In this document: piece by piece, positions 1 to 10,161 of the stretch
Numbering within the stretch: position 1 is the stretch's first letter
Layout: the number at the start of each line of letters is the position of its first letter
DNA from: Bactericera cockerelli
Taxonomy: Eukaryota; Arthropoda; Insecta; Hemiptera; Triozidae
Assembly: GCA_024516035.1 (NCBI GenBank)
Contig: CM044967.1
Coordinates: forward strand, 11,950,092-12,014,091
Direction of reading: 5' to 3'
Length of the DNA: 64,000 nt
The notes under the pieces: model-generated
Seen by the model: the letters and a program-made list of their open reading frames with translations, nothing else
Databases searched by the model: none
What the model was told of the DNA's origin: nothing
Translations under genes and position numbers: made by a program

Positions 1-1622
1 AAATATAACAATTTTCCACTAAACATCAGGATTTCAGCATTTATTTCCCCAAGGAAAAGCTTCATAGGTATTCCATATCATAGCGCACTCCGAGTTTATT
101 ATTTCCCAGAGAGGTAAAAAGCTACTTCTAATTTTATTCGTGAAGTGCTCCAAGCATTTATACAACAATTAAATTCGAACAAACGTTGAGCACATGGTGC
201 TGTAGCATCCTCAAATTTACATATCAAAATGTTTTTCATGTTTTCAGTGGAAAGAAAAGATCGCAGAGACATGTATCCCATGCTGGGAGTTTGGCTTGCG
301 GCAGCTTATCGGTTCAGATACTTAGGATAAGGCAGCGCTCTTTTTTTGTTGTTGAAAAATTGTGAAATTTTAATCTATTTTAAAGGACTCTCTTCTGATA
401 TCCTTCCTAAGACTGAAGGGAAAATAGATATCTATCGAGCTGTTATCAATCAAATGCTACCACGTAGAAGTTGTTGAACGCCAGGATGTTGAAGACATCA
501 GGTGTGTATTTCAGTATCAGTATCAATATGAACAGAAAAGTGAGAAGTTGTACTAGATGTACATGAATATCAGAACATACCTTTTGCCGAATTCTTTGCC
601 TTTATGTTCAAATAATAAACTGAATATCATGGGTTCATGTTTTCCTCAAACGACATGGAAACAACTCTAACTTGCCGTTTTGAACTAAAGAATCAGAAAG
701 TAAAACTACATTTCAGAATAGGTTTGGAATTTTTAGCAGACATATTCTGCTCTTAATAAAGCTTAGAAAATGTTGTGATTATAAAATACTCACGATTCTT
801 CTTCACCCATAAATCATTTTCAACAATTTTGTAATAAGATTAGGTGTAAGTATTTCAAATTTATTGCAATATGTTACTCTAGAAAATAAATAAAGATATA
901 TTTCAGTCCGAGAGACATCTTTATAGAGTGCATAAGAAGGATAAAGAGTGACTTTCCGCTACAACAGAGTAATCGTTGTGTTAAGCTTTTCATAGTGTTA
1001 AATCAGAGTAGACCTGAACTTTTGAAGATGGAGGTTTTTGCTCCTTGGATTTGATTTTCCAGAGGATACATTAACAAAAGGAACTGTTATGGTATTTCTG
1101 TATATGACTTCGTTGTAATAATTTATCTTTCGTTCGTTCTATGTGTTTTTGTGTGTTGAAAAACTAGCTTTTTTATTTCTATTAAGAATACTCACTCTAT
1201 TTTATACAAATGCACTACAAATTTCTTCAAAAAAGTAAGTTTCGATGTCCCTATGCTCCAGGTAATATCTTTCCACATTTAGATCACAAGGCCAACTTTC
1301 AATAAATAAAAAAATGGTCTTCTTTGTTAGCTGAGAGTGAATGAATGAGAGTTTTTTAGTTTTGGTGTATATAAAAATCTGCTCCGCTTCAAAATCAACG
1401 TTTTGAAATGTTAGTTCTTAATGTATTCTTATTTTCCTCAAAATTTCCACATTGTTTTAAGCCTTAAATAGGAGGGATTTGAGGATTAAGACAACGATTA
1501 ATCTTTCCTGAGCAAGAGTAAATACATTTCAAGTCTAAACCCTTTGTCGCGTGAAATGATGTGTACTTTTGTCTTTACTTTATTTTTAAAGAAACATTAT
1601 AAAAGTACTAATACACAGTATT
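1..1622. other. Unassigned AT-rich DNA
   Basis: I see no recognisable gene, RNA gene or repeat here. Stop codons are frequent in all frames and the only open frame listed near 99-281 is short and featureless. It may be intergenic or intronic. Confidence 0.5.
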
Positions 1623-1658
1623 ACTTCCGAGAAATTTCTAATATTAGAAATCGGAAGT
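1623..1658. repeat. Near-palindrome ACTTCCGA...TCGGAAGT, repeated at 57923
   Basis: The outer arms ACTTCCGA and TCGGAAGT are exact complements and enclose an inner near-palindrome around AATATT, offset by a few bases. A very similar sequence, with the left arm intact and the right arm decayed, lies at 57923-57970, and both are followed by AAGTATTGTGT. That makes it a dispersed repeat fragment rather than a chance hairpin. The family is unknown. Confidence 0.5.
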
Positions 1659-1755
1659 ATTGTGTTTTTTTCAATTTATCGAAGAAATAATTTTAAGGTT
1701 TTTCTGTTTTAATCTCAAAACTGATGTCACAAATTACACAAACTCACGTTACTAG

Positions 1756-1803
1756 ACCTTGTTTCGAGTGCTACTAGCGTGCCCTCGGCAGTATAAACAA
1801 GGT
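1756..1803 (+). mobile_element. Family D SINE 3'-end fragment with terminal inverted arms
   Basis: The fragment starts ACCTTGTTT and ends AAACAAGGT, so its ends are inverted copies. It contains GGCAGTATAAACAAGGTAAT, which recurs at 10141-10166 and, diverged, at the end of the full family D element near 47517. Only the 3' part is present. Confidence 0.5.
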
Positions 1804-1840
1804 AATTTATATTCTAGTATGTTCTATTCTACTGAAATAT

Positions 1841-1922
1841 GGCATGCTCGAACCACTGACCACCAGATTATCAGTCCTTCTTCATCTGCCTGAAGGATTG
1901 AGCTACACCGATGTGGCATAAT
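1841..1922 (-). mobile_element. tRNA-like SINE head (fragment)
   Basis: On the minus strand there is an A-box-like GTAGCTCAATCC and, about 45 bases on, a B-box-like GTGGTTCGAGC. This is the spacing of a tRNA-derived Pol III promoter. No intact cloverleaf can be drawn, so it is read as a decayed SINE head and not a tRNA gene. Confidence 0.45.
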
Positions 1923-2129
1923 TATTTTCTAGGAATTTTATGACGAGTTAGAGACCACAACTGATGTCAAAGGGATTCTGAAAAACGCTTGAGGGAGATT
2001 AATAGCAAGGGTGTAATTCCTGGAAATAGTTGAGAAAATGAGGAAAATGTTTGACATTGTAGTATCCTATCATCTACAAACAGAGCTTTTACAAAAATTA
2101 TTTCATAAAAACACCTACTTGTTTACTCT

Positions 2130-2350
2130 TTAGTGCAAGTTAACCACCAGACGAGGTTCTCAAAGCATTTTACACGGCCTGCCACCTAATTGACCTAGAC
2201 CTCATAGTCTATTATTATGAGCTCGCATGCTCAAATAAACGAGAAAAAATCCAAGCATTTGGACAGACCCGACCTACGGATCCATGCGCTGTATGGTTTA
2301 CATGCTTACGTTACAAGTTTAGTTCCTTAACCACATCCACTACCATAAAC
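2130..2350 (-). mobile_element. Family C-like tRNA-derived SINE, diverged
   Basis: On the minus strand this has the order of family C: head with GGATCCGTAGG, then a motif related to CATGAATTTTTCCTC, then an ATAATAATAGACT motif, and TTTGAGAACCTCGTCTGGTG near the 3' end. It matches the copies at 6828 and 15480 only in blocks. The 5' part overlaps a local 43-bp tandem duplication (2324-2396). Confidence 0.5.
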
Positions 2351-2396
2351 CTGGACAAGTCTAGTGCCTTAACCACATCCACTACCATAAACCTGG
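2324..2396. repeat. 43-bp tandem duplication, about 1.7 copies
   Basis: CCTTAACCACATCCACTACC appears at 2324 and again at 2367, each followed by ATAAACCTGG. The period is 43 bp. It lies at the 5' end of the adjoining minus-strand SINE-like sequence. Confidence 0.75.
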
Positions 2397-2699
2397 TGTA
2401 TATAAAGCTGAAAATAAAAAATCACTTTGCCCTTACCTGTTTAAAAAGGAAATCTCCAATCAATTATCTACTTTTATCTAGATTTATCTAGAAATTAAAT
2501 ATTGAATATATAGTTTGTATAATTACCTCTGCTAGAGTTTTCTCACTGAATCAAATGATGAGTCTAATTAGAGGTTTCTACTGCCTGTTTAGAGTCATTC
2601 AGTTCAAATGGTAGTCTTTAATCTTAGTAAAAAGTCGTTGTTTAGAATTTTCAAAATTCATGAATATTAGATATTCAACTTATTTTTGTGCCCCGGTAC

Positions 2700-2835
2700 C
2701 GCTTTCGCATTACTTCAGGGCACTTTACCTTTACATCAGTACCATTCCGGAAACGGAGAAACTCGGTCAGAATTTGTCTGCCGGGATTCGAACACACAAC
2801 CTCCGAGTCAGTAACCAATGCTCTAACTAAACCAC
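2700..2835 (-). mobile_element. tRNA-like SINE fragment
   Basis: On the minus strand the sequence contains CAGTGGTTTAGTTAGAGC (A-box region) and GTGTTCGAATCCCGGC (B box), followed by a GC-richer body. The body motif around CGCATTACTTCAGGG is echoed near 6305-6325. Spacing and B box support a tRNA-derived SINE, family unassigned. The small overlapping open frame at 2688-2882 is a by-product. Confidence 0.45.
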
Positions 2836-3375
2836 TGATATTGTTGGAAGTAAGATGTACTTCATCTTATACATATTTCTGAGTTATGAGTCTTCTGAGC
2901 ATTCCTCTTACAAATCTGTGCGTCGAAAGTACCCCGTCATTCAGTTTGAAAAGCTAAACAAGGAAACATTAACATACGCATCATGGACACAGATGACATC
3001 TTCATTCATCTTAGACTCAAGCCCTGAGTCATGCTCACAAATTCATTGACTCGAAATATCCTAAAACCTGTCAATATGAACAGTTTGGATTCTTAGAGCA
3101 GGGTCCCATTTCACTAACAAGTGTTTCAATCCGTCACTTAATCAGTCAGTCAAAAAAAAAGTGAGAAGTTGCACTACATGTATATTTGTATATGAATAGT
3201 GTTTTTCACTTTAATAACTAGTATCTCTCAAAAGTTACCAAAAGTTTAGAATTCTGGACGGCTTTGCTTAGTTTACTAATACACAAGTATTCAGGTTTTG
3301 TTATTAAAAAAATGTAAATAAAGTTTGGTCTAAACTCTAAATTGTTTAAAAAAAAAAAAATATTGTGTGGAAATT

Positions 3376-3525
3376 ATTGTGTCACTTCTCCCCCATAAGA
3401 GGTGAGGCCTTATAAGGTATGGGCAATCTACAACACACACCACAAGCCACAAGCGTCTACACCTACAGCTGCTGTTTCATGGCTATGAAATAAGAAAGGC
3501 TGTGAAACACTCATCTACGAGAAAA
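3376..3525 (-). mobile_element. Repeat family E copy
   Basis: Reading the minus strand, this contains GAGTGTTTCACAGCC, TTTCATAGCCATGAAACAGC, then TAGACGCTTGTGG and a block like TTGCCCAT...CCTCACC...GAGAAGTGAC. The same ordered blocks recur at 15340, 22125 and, more decayed, at 61530 and 63832. The palindromic TTTCAtagccaTGAAA is a family hallmark. No Pol III boxes or coding capacity were seen, so the class is unknown. Confidence 0.6.
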
Positions 3526-3734
3526 AAATGTGAAACAGGGCCCAGGTTGTCTTGAATCTTGATAAATAGAGGTCCCCGGTAGACAAGTAGGAATTCTGGA
3601 CCCTGGGGAGATGCACTTGTTAGAAAGGGATGATGAGATGAAGGATTAGGGTCTTAACCGGAGGCAGGCAAGAAGACTGTGTCCAGAGACAGGTACCTGG
3701 GGTGGAAGGGTAGTGACACTGACCGGTGGAAAGT

Positions 3735-4165
3735 AGTCATCGTGGTGGAGTGGAGTAGCGCACTAGGCTTGCACGCACGGTGACCTAGGTTCAAATCCCG
3801 GCTGAGTAGAATATTTTCAACAAAAAAAAAGTTAACATACTTGTGTTAATCACTTTCGTGATATCACAACAACTCAAACGCGCTTTACTAAATCTATATG
3901 CTGAAACCAGGACTTGAACCACCGACCTCCAGGTTACAAGTCCGGCGCCTTATCGATGAAGCTACTGAGGTCGGTGAATATTTTCAACTCTGCATTTTGG
4001 ATGTCCTGGGTCCACTCATACCTCATGAGGAAAAATAAAACTTTCAGTTACTTGTATGATGAACGACCAGTGGCGGCATTAGTACTAGAGTAAAAATAAA
4101 TGCAAAATATTTATTATAAAAAAAGTGAGGGAGGCTCTTGGTAATAGTATGCTAACCACAGATAA
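3735..4165 (+). mobile_element. Family B tRNA-derived SINE, interrupted by a nested SINE
   Basis: The head has GTGGAGTAGCGCACTAGGCT and the B box GGTTCAAATCCCGG, about 45 bases apart. The body contains CCACTCATACCTCATGAGGA, ACGACCAGTGGCGGCATTA and GGAGGCTCTTGGTAAT. The same order is seen at 28998 and, in part, at 60290. A family A SINE (3822-3975) splits this copy, so the family B insertion is the older event. Confidence 0.75.
3822..3975 (-). mobile_element. Family A tRNA-derived SINE with 13-bp target-site duplication
   Basis: The element is bounded by perfect copies of GAATATTTTCAAC at 3809-3821 and 3976-3988. On the minus strand it starts ACCGACCTCAGTAGCTTCAT, carries the B box GGTGGTTCAAGTCC, and ends ...GTATGTTAAC followed by nine T residues that directly abut the duplication. 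Length is 154 bp. Copies at 45216 and 46817 share both ends. The T-run tail, instead of poly(A), is unusual. Confidence 0.85.
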
Positions 4166-5423
4166 TTCAAAAGTGTGGTACAAGGGGGTTATAAAACAAT
4201 AACAAAAAAGCGATTTTTTCGAATATGTTCAGGAATTGACTTTTTTCTAAGCTACCTGATCAAAAGCCCTTTTTTGAATTGACATCTAACTGAGAAACTC
4301 CCTTTATACCCCATTCTACAGTTTCACTACGAATGAAATACTTTTACCCACTTGTGGTTATCACAAACGGGCGAAGTTCTATTTTCCACTCAAGGACCAG
4401 CCACTGACTGACATTCGATATCTCTCCCTCTTCTCCCATCTAACCACATTTCAAATGGTAGATTTTGAAATCATACGTTGCCTACACTCAAAAGAACCAG
4501 TAAAGTTGTTTCACTAATTTAATCATCAGCCCTTTTTGATGATTACCCAGATAGCACCTTTGCTTTACAAATGTTACATGATGAAATCCAAACATCAAAG
4601 TTCTATTTTCAGACACAAATTCCCGTTGTGACAAGCAAGTCTGGAGGTCAAATCAGTATTGGAGAGATAATTATCAGCACCAAGTAATCCAATTATTTGT
4701 TCGTAAGTTCAAGGAAAATTATTTCTCAGATTTTGAAGTACACACCTACTTACTTTGGAGTTTTCTGTCCCTTTAGAAAAAAAAATGCTAGCTAATGACT
4801 GTCAAAATAATTATTTGATTTTTTTCTTTGTAATAGGTACTTGGACTCACATTTCAACTCATGTACCATCATAACTGTAGGTATCCATGTAAAATAAATA
4901 CTATGTGTTATTAGATAACTATAATAATAAAATTAGAAGAAATCTTCAAAACGAAAAGAAAGGAAGAAATTTTTCGTACGAACAAAACTGAAGCATAAGG
5001 AATCATGTTCTGGTATCGAATTCCAGTCATATTATTATTTAAATTTTAAAGTTAATCGAACCATCTCTTCCTCTTTCATTCAAAACACCACTGTAGGTAT
5101 ATTTTCTTCACACTTATATGTTTTCTCAAGAAATATATTGCTACGAGTGACAGGTTAGAACATGTCAAAGTTCCTTTTCTATTCTGAAAGAAGAATGTTA
5201 CGAGTGCTGAGGTGAAAAATATTGCAACATATCCTTTGCAATTCCGCCTCAAAATGTCAGCGACCTCAGAAAACTTTTTTCTTGAAATATTGCCCTCGTA
5301 TTGTCAAAGGGGTATGTGTCTGCCTTCAGCAGATAAAGTACGTCGGAGAAGAGACAACTCGAGAGGAAATCCGCAATATAATTACAGAGAGATGGCTTTG
5401 TTACTTATGCTCTTTGATATTTA
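4166..5423. other. Unassigned AT-rich DNA
   Basis: No supported gene or repeat was found. Two overlapping short open frames (5212-5449) start inside this stretch and run into the adjacent MITE. They show no recognisable domain. Confidence 0.45.
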
Positions 5424-5561
5424 GGGCCAAATTTTTAAAACAGGATTAATGTTGAGATTAGCCAGACACGTCCTCAAGTCGGAGTTTCAACCAACCACAG
5501 CGCACTATAGCCGGAGATAGAAGCAGTATCTTAACTTAAATCCTGTTCCATAGTTTGGCCC
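5424..5561. mobile_element. PIF/Harbinger-like MITE
   Basis: The ends are inverted: GGGCCAAATTTTTAAAACAG at the left, and the complement of the right end reads GGGCCAAACTATGGAACAGG. The similarity extends for about 32 bp, with several mismatches. A second copy at 39253 has the same ends and is flanked by TTA on both sides. A 3-bp TTA duplication is typical of the PIF/Harbinger superfamily. Here the flanks are TTA and TTC, so the duplication is imperfect. There is no coding capacity. Confidence 0.65.
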
Positions 5562-5985
5562 TTCGCACGAATAAGGAAAAATATGACCAGTGATATGTCT
5601 TGTGGACCTTGTGGTTCACAAACATTGTCACTAAATACTGAATCTTAAATTTACAATACTGTCACTTGTCTTGTGCCAGTAATAAAACTCCTTACAAGTG
5701 TTCTGCCTATGGAAATTTGTAAGTATACGTAGTAAGGACATTAAAAGAGATAATGCTCTGCAGTAAGGGGCTTTATTTCACCTGTACATCCATTAACCCG
5801 TATCATTTGCTACGATTACAGCTCTATGGAAAGCATATAAATTTGAGCTTAACTGCCACGTTCCCCTCATCCCCTCCCCCCCCTAACCCCCACCACTCAT
5901 CTGTCCTCAAATGCTGCAAATAAATAAAATGCTATCGAGTACTGCGGAAAAATAATGTATGGAGTTTTACTAGTAAATAGAAAAT
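5562..5985. other. Unassigned DNA
   Basis: No gene or repeat recognised. A short C-rich run lies near 5873-5890. Confidence 0.4.
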
Positions 5986-6105
5986 ATCTCTCTTTCTCTG
6001 TCTCTCTCTCTCTTCCTCTCTCTCTTTATCTTTCTCTACCTCTACCTCTCACTCTCTCTTTATCTTTCTCTATCTCTCACTCTCTTTCTCTCTCTCTCTC
6101 TCTCT

Positions 6106-6139
<34 letters not shown>

Positions 6140-6186
6140 TTATCTTTCTCTCTTTCTCTCTCTCTCTCTCTCTTTATCTTTCTCTA

Positions 6187-6217
<31 letters not shown>

Positions 6218-6239
6218 GTCCGTCTCTCTTGTCTCTGCC
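5986..6239. repeat. (CT)n microsatellite, imperfect
   Basis: About 250 bp of mostly CT dinucleotides, broken by TTTATCTTT and similar units. The 105-aa open frame across it exists only because pyrimidine-only DNA cannot form a stop codon. Confidence 0.95.
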
Positions 6240-6818
6240 TGTTACAATTTCTCTGCAAAAGTTTTAGAATAAAGCTGTCCTGGTTTGAATAAAAGTCAGC
6301 GAAAGCATTACGGGTACTTCAGGGTAGACTATCGGAAAATACAAAACGTTCTACGGGAGAAGAGCTTAATTTCAAAATATTTATATGTTTATTTTTTTGT
6401 TTCATATTAAGAAGCCAAAAGATTTACCTCCTGAAATAGAGCGACTTTTTCTTGCTTTGCCAGTGAAGGCGTGGCTGCTAACCGCATTATCATTTTGCGT
6501 TACCTTACCAAACAGGGAAAACGTATTCAAATGTTGAAAGGGATTCCACTTTTTCAGCTCTTTTTAACATTTGTGACGTTTCTACTTCTCGTCGGAATTT
6601 CTGAGAAAGCTAATTTACGCCGAACTGTGTGATAAAAAAATTGCGTGGGAGGGAGAAATAAAGAAATAAGGGATTTTTTTCTTCTGGATGAGAGTTTTAT
6701 TAATATTTCATAATATGGGGGCGAAAAAGATATTTGAAATGTCTCTTTGGTATTTAGTTCAAATAGGTATGATATCGGGTAAGTTGTCATACCTATTTTG
6801 GTTATGCGGTTTGCACAT
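6240..6818. other. Unassigned DNA
   Basis: No recognised feature. A motif like GCGAAAGCATTACGGGTACT near 6299 resembles, in inverse orientation, part of the SINE-like fragment at 2700, so a short repeat remnant is possible. The 94-aa minus-strand open frame at 6554-6838 has no recognisable domain. Confidence 0.4.
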
Positions 6819-6827
6819 TTAGTTAAT

Positions 6828-7045
6828 AATAATAACACTCTCTAGTGGAAGGTAATCACTCTGGCGAGGTTAATGCTTCAAGCATTTTCTACGACCAAAC
6901 CCTCAGAGTCTCATTATTATGTGGTCAGAAACTCACATGAATGAGGAAAAATTCATGCATTGGGTGGGATTCGAACTAACGGATCTCTACGCTACCTGGA
7001 TTACCCGACTAGCGCGTTAACCACTTGACTATACCATTGCACCAG
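6828..7045 (-). mobile_element. Family C tRNA-derived SINE, full length
   Basis: On the minus strand it begins TGGTGCAATGGTATAGTCAA (A box) and has the B box TTAGTTCGAATCCC. It continues with CATGAATTTTTCCTC, ACCACATAATAATGAGACTC and GCATTAACCTCGCC, and ends in an ATT-rich tail. A 9-bp duplication TTAGTTAAT flanks it (6819-6827 and 7046-7054). Related copies lie at 15480, 36836, 48165, 51765 and 58145. Confidence 0.8.
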
Positions 7046-7054
7046 TTAGTTAAT

Positions 7055-7235
7055 GAGTCGAGTCTGGATGAAAGAGAACTAAAGGGTCCAGCATTTTTCT
7101 CTTGTACCCAGGTTTCTCCTCAGAGGTTATTAAGCCTTATAAAGAGGTGAACTGGGCCTGGAAATTCTTCTCTTATAATTATCCAAGTTTCTCTTATATT
7201 CTCTTAGTCACCATTGTTTTTTTTATATATAATTT
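7055..7235. other. Unassigned DNA with a weak internal repeat
   Basis: Two blocks resembling ...CCAGGTTTCTC and ...CCAAGTTTCTC, each preceded by a TTCTCTT motif, occur about 85 bp apart. The repeat is weak and nothing else is recognised. Confidence 0.3.
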
Positions 7236-7239
7236 AATG

Positions 7240-7320
7240 TTTATGACATGTTTATAATTTGTATAAAGGTATTGTACCGTCAATAAATGTACCCGTATAC
7301 CGGGCATTATTATTATTATA
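7240..7320 (+). mobile_element. Repeat family G 3' end with ATT tail
   Basis: The sequence GTACCCGTATACCGGGCATT is followed by an (ATT)n tail. The complementary arrangement, (AAT)n followed by ACCCGGTGTACGGGAGTATA, occurs at 8048-8105. Two copies sharing a tail microsatellite suggest the 3' end of a LINE or SINE. The family is not identified. Confidence 0.5.
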
Positions 7321-8047
7321 TTCAGGTAGGACTGTATTATTAGAGTCTTATTAGTGGAGATGTCAAACCTACCGCTACATAATATTTTATATTACTTTGA
7401 TAACTGAACTTTTCTTGCATCAATCAGTAATATTGGTAATATGACTCTTACTAGTAATTGTGTTTTCTTGATACTACAACTTTAAAGTTGAATTCTGACT
7501 ACCCATGACGTCGTAAACTATACTTTCTAGGAAACACTACTATAATTAGTTTAAAACTACTTTTATCTTTATAATAAATTACACAGAAACAATTTTAGAA
7601 ATTAAAATTGGAACTCTCTTGAATTTTTTATATGGAAGAAAACCGTTGTCTATTCAACTTCTAGTTTCAAATTATACATAAAAGGTCATCTAGATAGGAT
7701 CAACATAGATAAACATATTAATGAGCTGGGGTAAGTAATTAGAGGTTTTAAATACTCGTAGAAAATACCTTTTGTTTTCTACTTTTGTGGGAGCTATTAT
7801 CTTGAATTTAAATTCTAATTATTTAAAACTTTACCTGTTAAAATGTTATTAGCTTTTCAAAGAGAGAAGAAAAAAGGTAAAATTCTCGTAATTCTTTCAA
7901 CTAGAAAAAAAAATCTACAAGGATGAAATTTAAAGCAGGTATTTCTGCACGAACAACAGACTTCCTAGTTTGATAAGGAAAATATAATTTGTGGATTGAA
8001 AATAACAAAGAAACAACTCCTAATACTGTAATACCTATCTAAATCTA
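7321..8047. other. Unassigned AT-rich DNA
   Basis: No gene or repeat supported. Confidence 0.45.
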
Positions 8048-8105
8048 AATAAATAATAATAATAATAAATACCCGGTGTACGGGAGTATACTTGTACGGG
8101 AATAG
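8048..8105 (-). mobile_element. Repeat family G 3' end, minus copy
   Basis: An AATAATAAT tail precedes ACCCGGTGTACGGGAGTATA, which is the diverged complement of the 3' end at 7280-7320. The two copies lie about 0.75 kb apart in opposite orientation. Confidence 0.5.
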
Positions 8106-8330
8106 CCCTATTTACAATGTCAACAATAAAAATGTCAACAATAAAATATATAAAGATTAAAATAAAATAATGTTAAAAGTAATATCACAAGTAGTAAAAA
8201 GTAATTAATACACAAATATGAAAAAAAAGAGAAACATACGAGAAAAATACTAAAAATCAGTACACGGTCAAGAATTCAGAATACGGCTGAGTAAAAATTA
8301 ATGAAAGTTTATACAATAATAAGGTTGGTT

Positions 8331-9268
8331 GGGTGAATATTTCCAAACGTGGTTTTTTGATGTCCCTATTGAATAAAAACAAATCGGTAAGGAAAAAATA
8401 AATGAATCAACTAGTCAAATGAAGAGAACTCATTAGCTTTAACTTGAAAGTACATAAAACATTTTTTTTTTATTATTATTTATATAAAAAATAAGTACAT
8501 GATATCAGCAAATGTCCGTCCTCTGGCCTGTCCCCAGCTTGTTTTAGAATGTTTAAATTTATAATAGCTCAATTCCTTTTAAATACTTAAATTAAAATAT
8601 ATTTTTTTCAAAAGGCAAGAAGACAACTACTTAAAATTGAATTTTATTTTATTAATTACCATTTCAATTATTTCAATATTTGACTTTAAAGTGTGTCCCC
8701 ATACTTTTTGTCCTTCCTCTGGCAAGCCACTTTATTGCCGTTTTCAAAAGAGGGGAGAGTAACGTCACTCTATGAAAGGAGGGGAAACTCTTGTGATTCT
8801 AATTTCCACGTTAGTTTTATTCGATGTTTTAGTTGTTTGATTGAAAGATTTTCAGGAAGTAAGTGCGTCACAGAAGAGCTTGTCTTTCCTCTGGCAAGTA
8901 AAAAAAAAGATTTCTTTTACTTTAAAAAAATAAAATGAGATTTTTCTATTTTATTTGCAGATTATTTCTCCATTTCGAAAACAATACTAATATTTTTCTT
9001 TTAATAGTGCACATAAAAGTTAGAGTTATAGTCAAAATATCTCTCCTCTGGTAGTCCTTCCTCTGGCTATTTTGTACCTATCATCTCTATTTTTTAAAGA
9101 ACAGGGAAAAATAGAGAAAAAATAATTTTTCAGAAGTGCACCCTCTAAATACCTAAATATTAATATCCTAGGTACCTACTTGATTTCCCTACATTCAGCT
9201 AGTTATTTTAAAAAATTGGCATGGGACAAAAATTGCCCTGAAAAAACCACGTTTGGAAATATTCACCC
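8331..9268. mobile_element. 938-bp inverted-terminal-repeat element (non-autonomous DNA transposon)
   Basis: The two ends are 28-bp perfect inverted copies, starting GGGTGAATATTTCCAAACGT at the left and complementary at the right (9241-9268). GGTT lies immediately outside both ends (8327-8330 and 9269-9272), a likely 4-bp target duplication. There is no transposase. Inside, CCTCTGGC or CCTCTGGT recurs at 8521, 8716, 8888, 9045 and 9060, most often within a TCCTTCCTCTGGCAAG-like context. This suggests a decayed tandem array of about 160-195 bp. The superfamily is uncertain. Confidence 0.7.
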
Positions 9269-9280
9269 GGTTATACTTTA

Positions 9281-9516
9281 CTAGCCGTTTGCCCGTGCTT
9301 TGCAACGGGACTAAATTTCAAATTTACTAAGGCATGGCCGTACTGCTGGACAGCAATGCCTTTTTGAACTTTTTATAATTTTTCTGGACAAAGCGATAAT
9401 GGTTTTGGGGGGGGGGTCAATTCTGAGACATTTTTCGCCATCTCTTACCGTTTTGGCTAAACAACTCCGGACAAACAAACATAGGTAGTCCTTTTTTTGT
9501 TTTATATATATAGAGA
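9281..9516 (-). mobile_element. Short non-autonomous Helitron
   Basis: On the minus strand it begins TCTCTATATATATAAAAC, preceded by A. It ends with a hairpin (CCCGTTGCAAAGCACGGG) followed by CAAACGG, then CTAG and a host T. TC...CTAG ends, a 3' hairpin just upstream and insertion between A and T are the Helitron signature. The motif GGCATGGCCGT near the 3' end is shared with the Helitrons at 26688 and 30850. It contains a run of ten G at about 9407-9416. No Rep/helicase is present; length is 236 bp. Confidence 0.75.
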
Positions 9517-9693
9517 TTTCAAACCGTCCCTTGAAACTGTCAAGGTCATATTGCCAGGGAGATTTTCCCTCCTGACTTTGGGTTGGGAATAGCATCACAA
9601 GAGTTCAAATGTTCTGCACCCACACAAGTCTTTACCTCGCTGGAAGTTGCTTAATTTCAGTGACAGATACAAAACTAGTGGATTCAACGTGCC
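9517..9693 (-). mobile_element. 5S-headed SINE, 3'-shortened copy
   Basis: On the minus strand, GGCACGTTGAATCCACTAGT, then CACTGAAATTAAGCAACTTC and CAGCGAGGTAAAGACTTG follow the 5S rRNA order seen in the element at 19630. They lead into a reduced central domain ending in ATATGACCTTGACAGTTTCA. It is much more decayed than the copies at 19630 and 54569. The Helitron at 9281 abuts its 3' end and may have inserted there. Confidence 0.65.
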
Positions 9694-10098
9694 TAACAAG
9701 AAGTTCAGTTGAATTATTAATATTTCTTGTAATTTTCAAAATTCAGGAGAAAATTTTAATATCTGATTCAGCAGCTCTGACTTGATGGAATTTTCTGATT
9801 AATGGTGCATTTTCCCATGAAAACAACGTCATGCAACATCCAACACTAGTTTCAACTGGAGATAAAATACAAACTTGATTAATGAAAACGGAAAAACGTT
9901 GCGATTTGTTATTAGAGCATGCAGCTGGTGCTGACAACGCTTGCCCGAATTTCATATTCCGTAAATTAATGCAACTCTAAGTTCACTTATTGAATTGAAT
10001 TTAACAATTATAACTTATTGAATTTATTTATATAAAAATATTAATAAATATTAAATGTATGTACAAAATGTCTATTTAAATTTGAAAATAAACAAGAG
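9694..10098. other. Unassigned AT-rich DNA
   Basis: No gene or repeat supported. A 70-aa minus frame (9743-9955) is featureless. Confidence 0.4.
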
Positions 10099-10161
10099 AC
10101 CTTGTTTAGACTGCTGGAATAAAGGGACTTTTCAGTCTCACCTCGGCAGTATAAACAAGGT
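10099..10161 (+). mobile_element. Family D SINE 3' end with 16-bp inverted arms
   Basis: The block starts ACCTTGTTTAGACTGC and ends GCAGTATAAACAAGGT. These are inverted copies with one mismatch in 16. A close relative with the same right arm lies at 1756-1803. In the longer family D copies at 20668, 29712 and 47343 the same ACTGCTGGAATAATGG-type motif precedes the tail, which ties this hairpin to the 3' end of that SINE. Confidence 0.6.
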
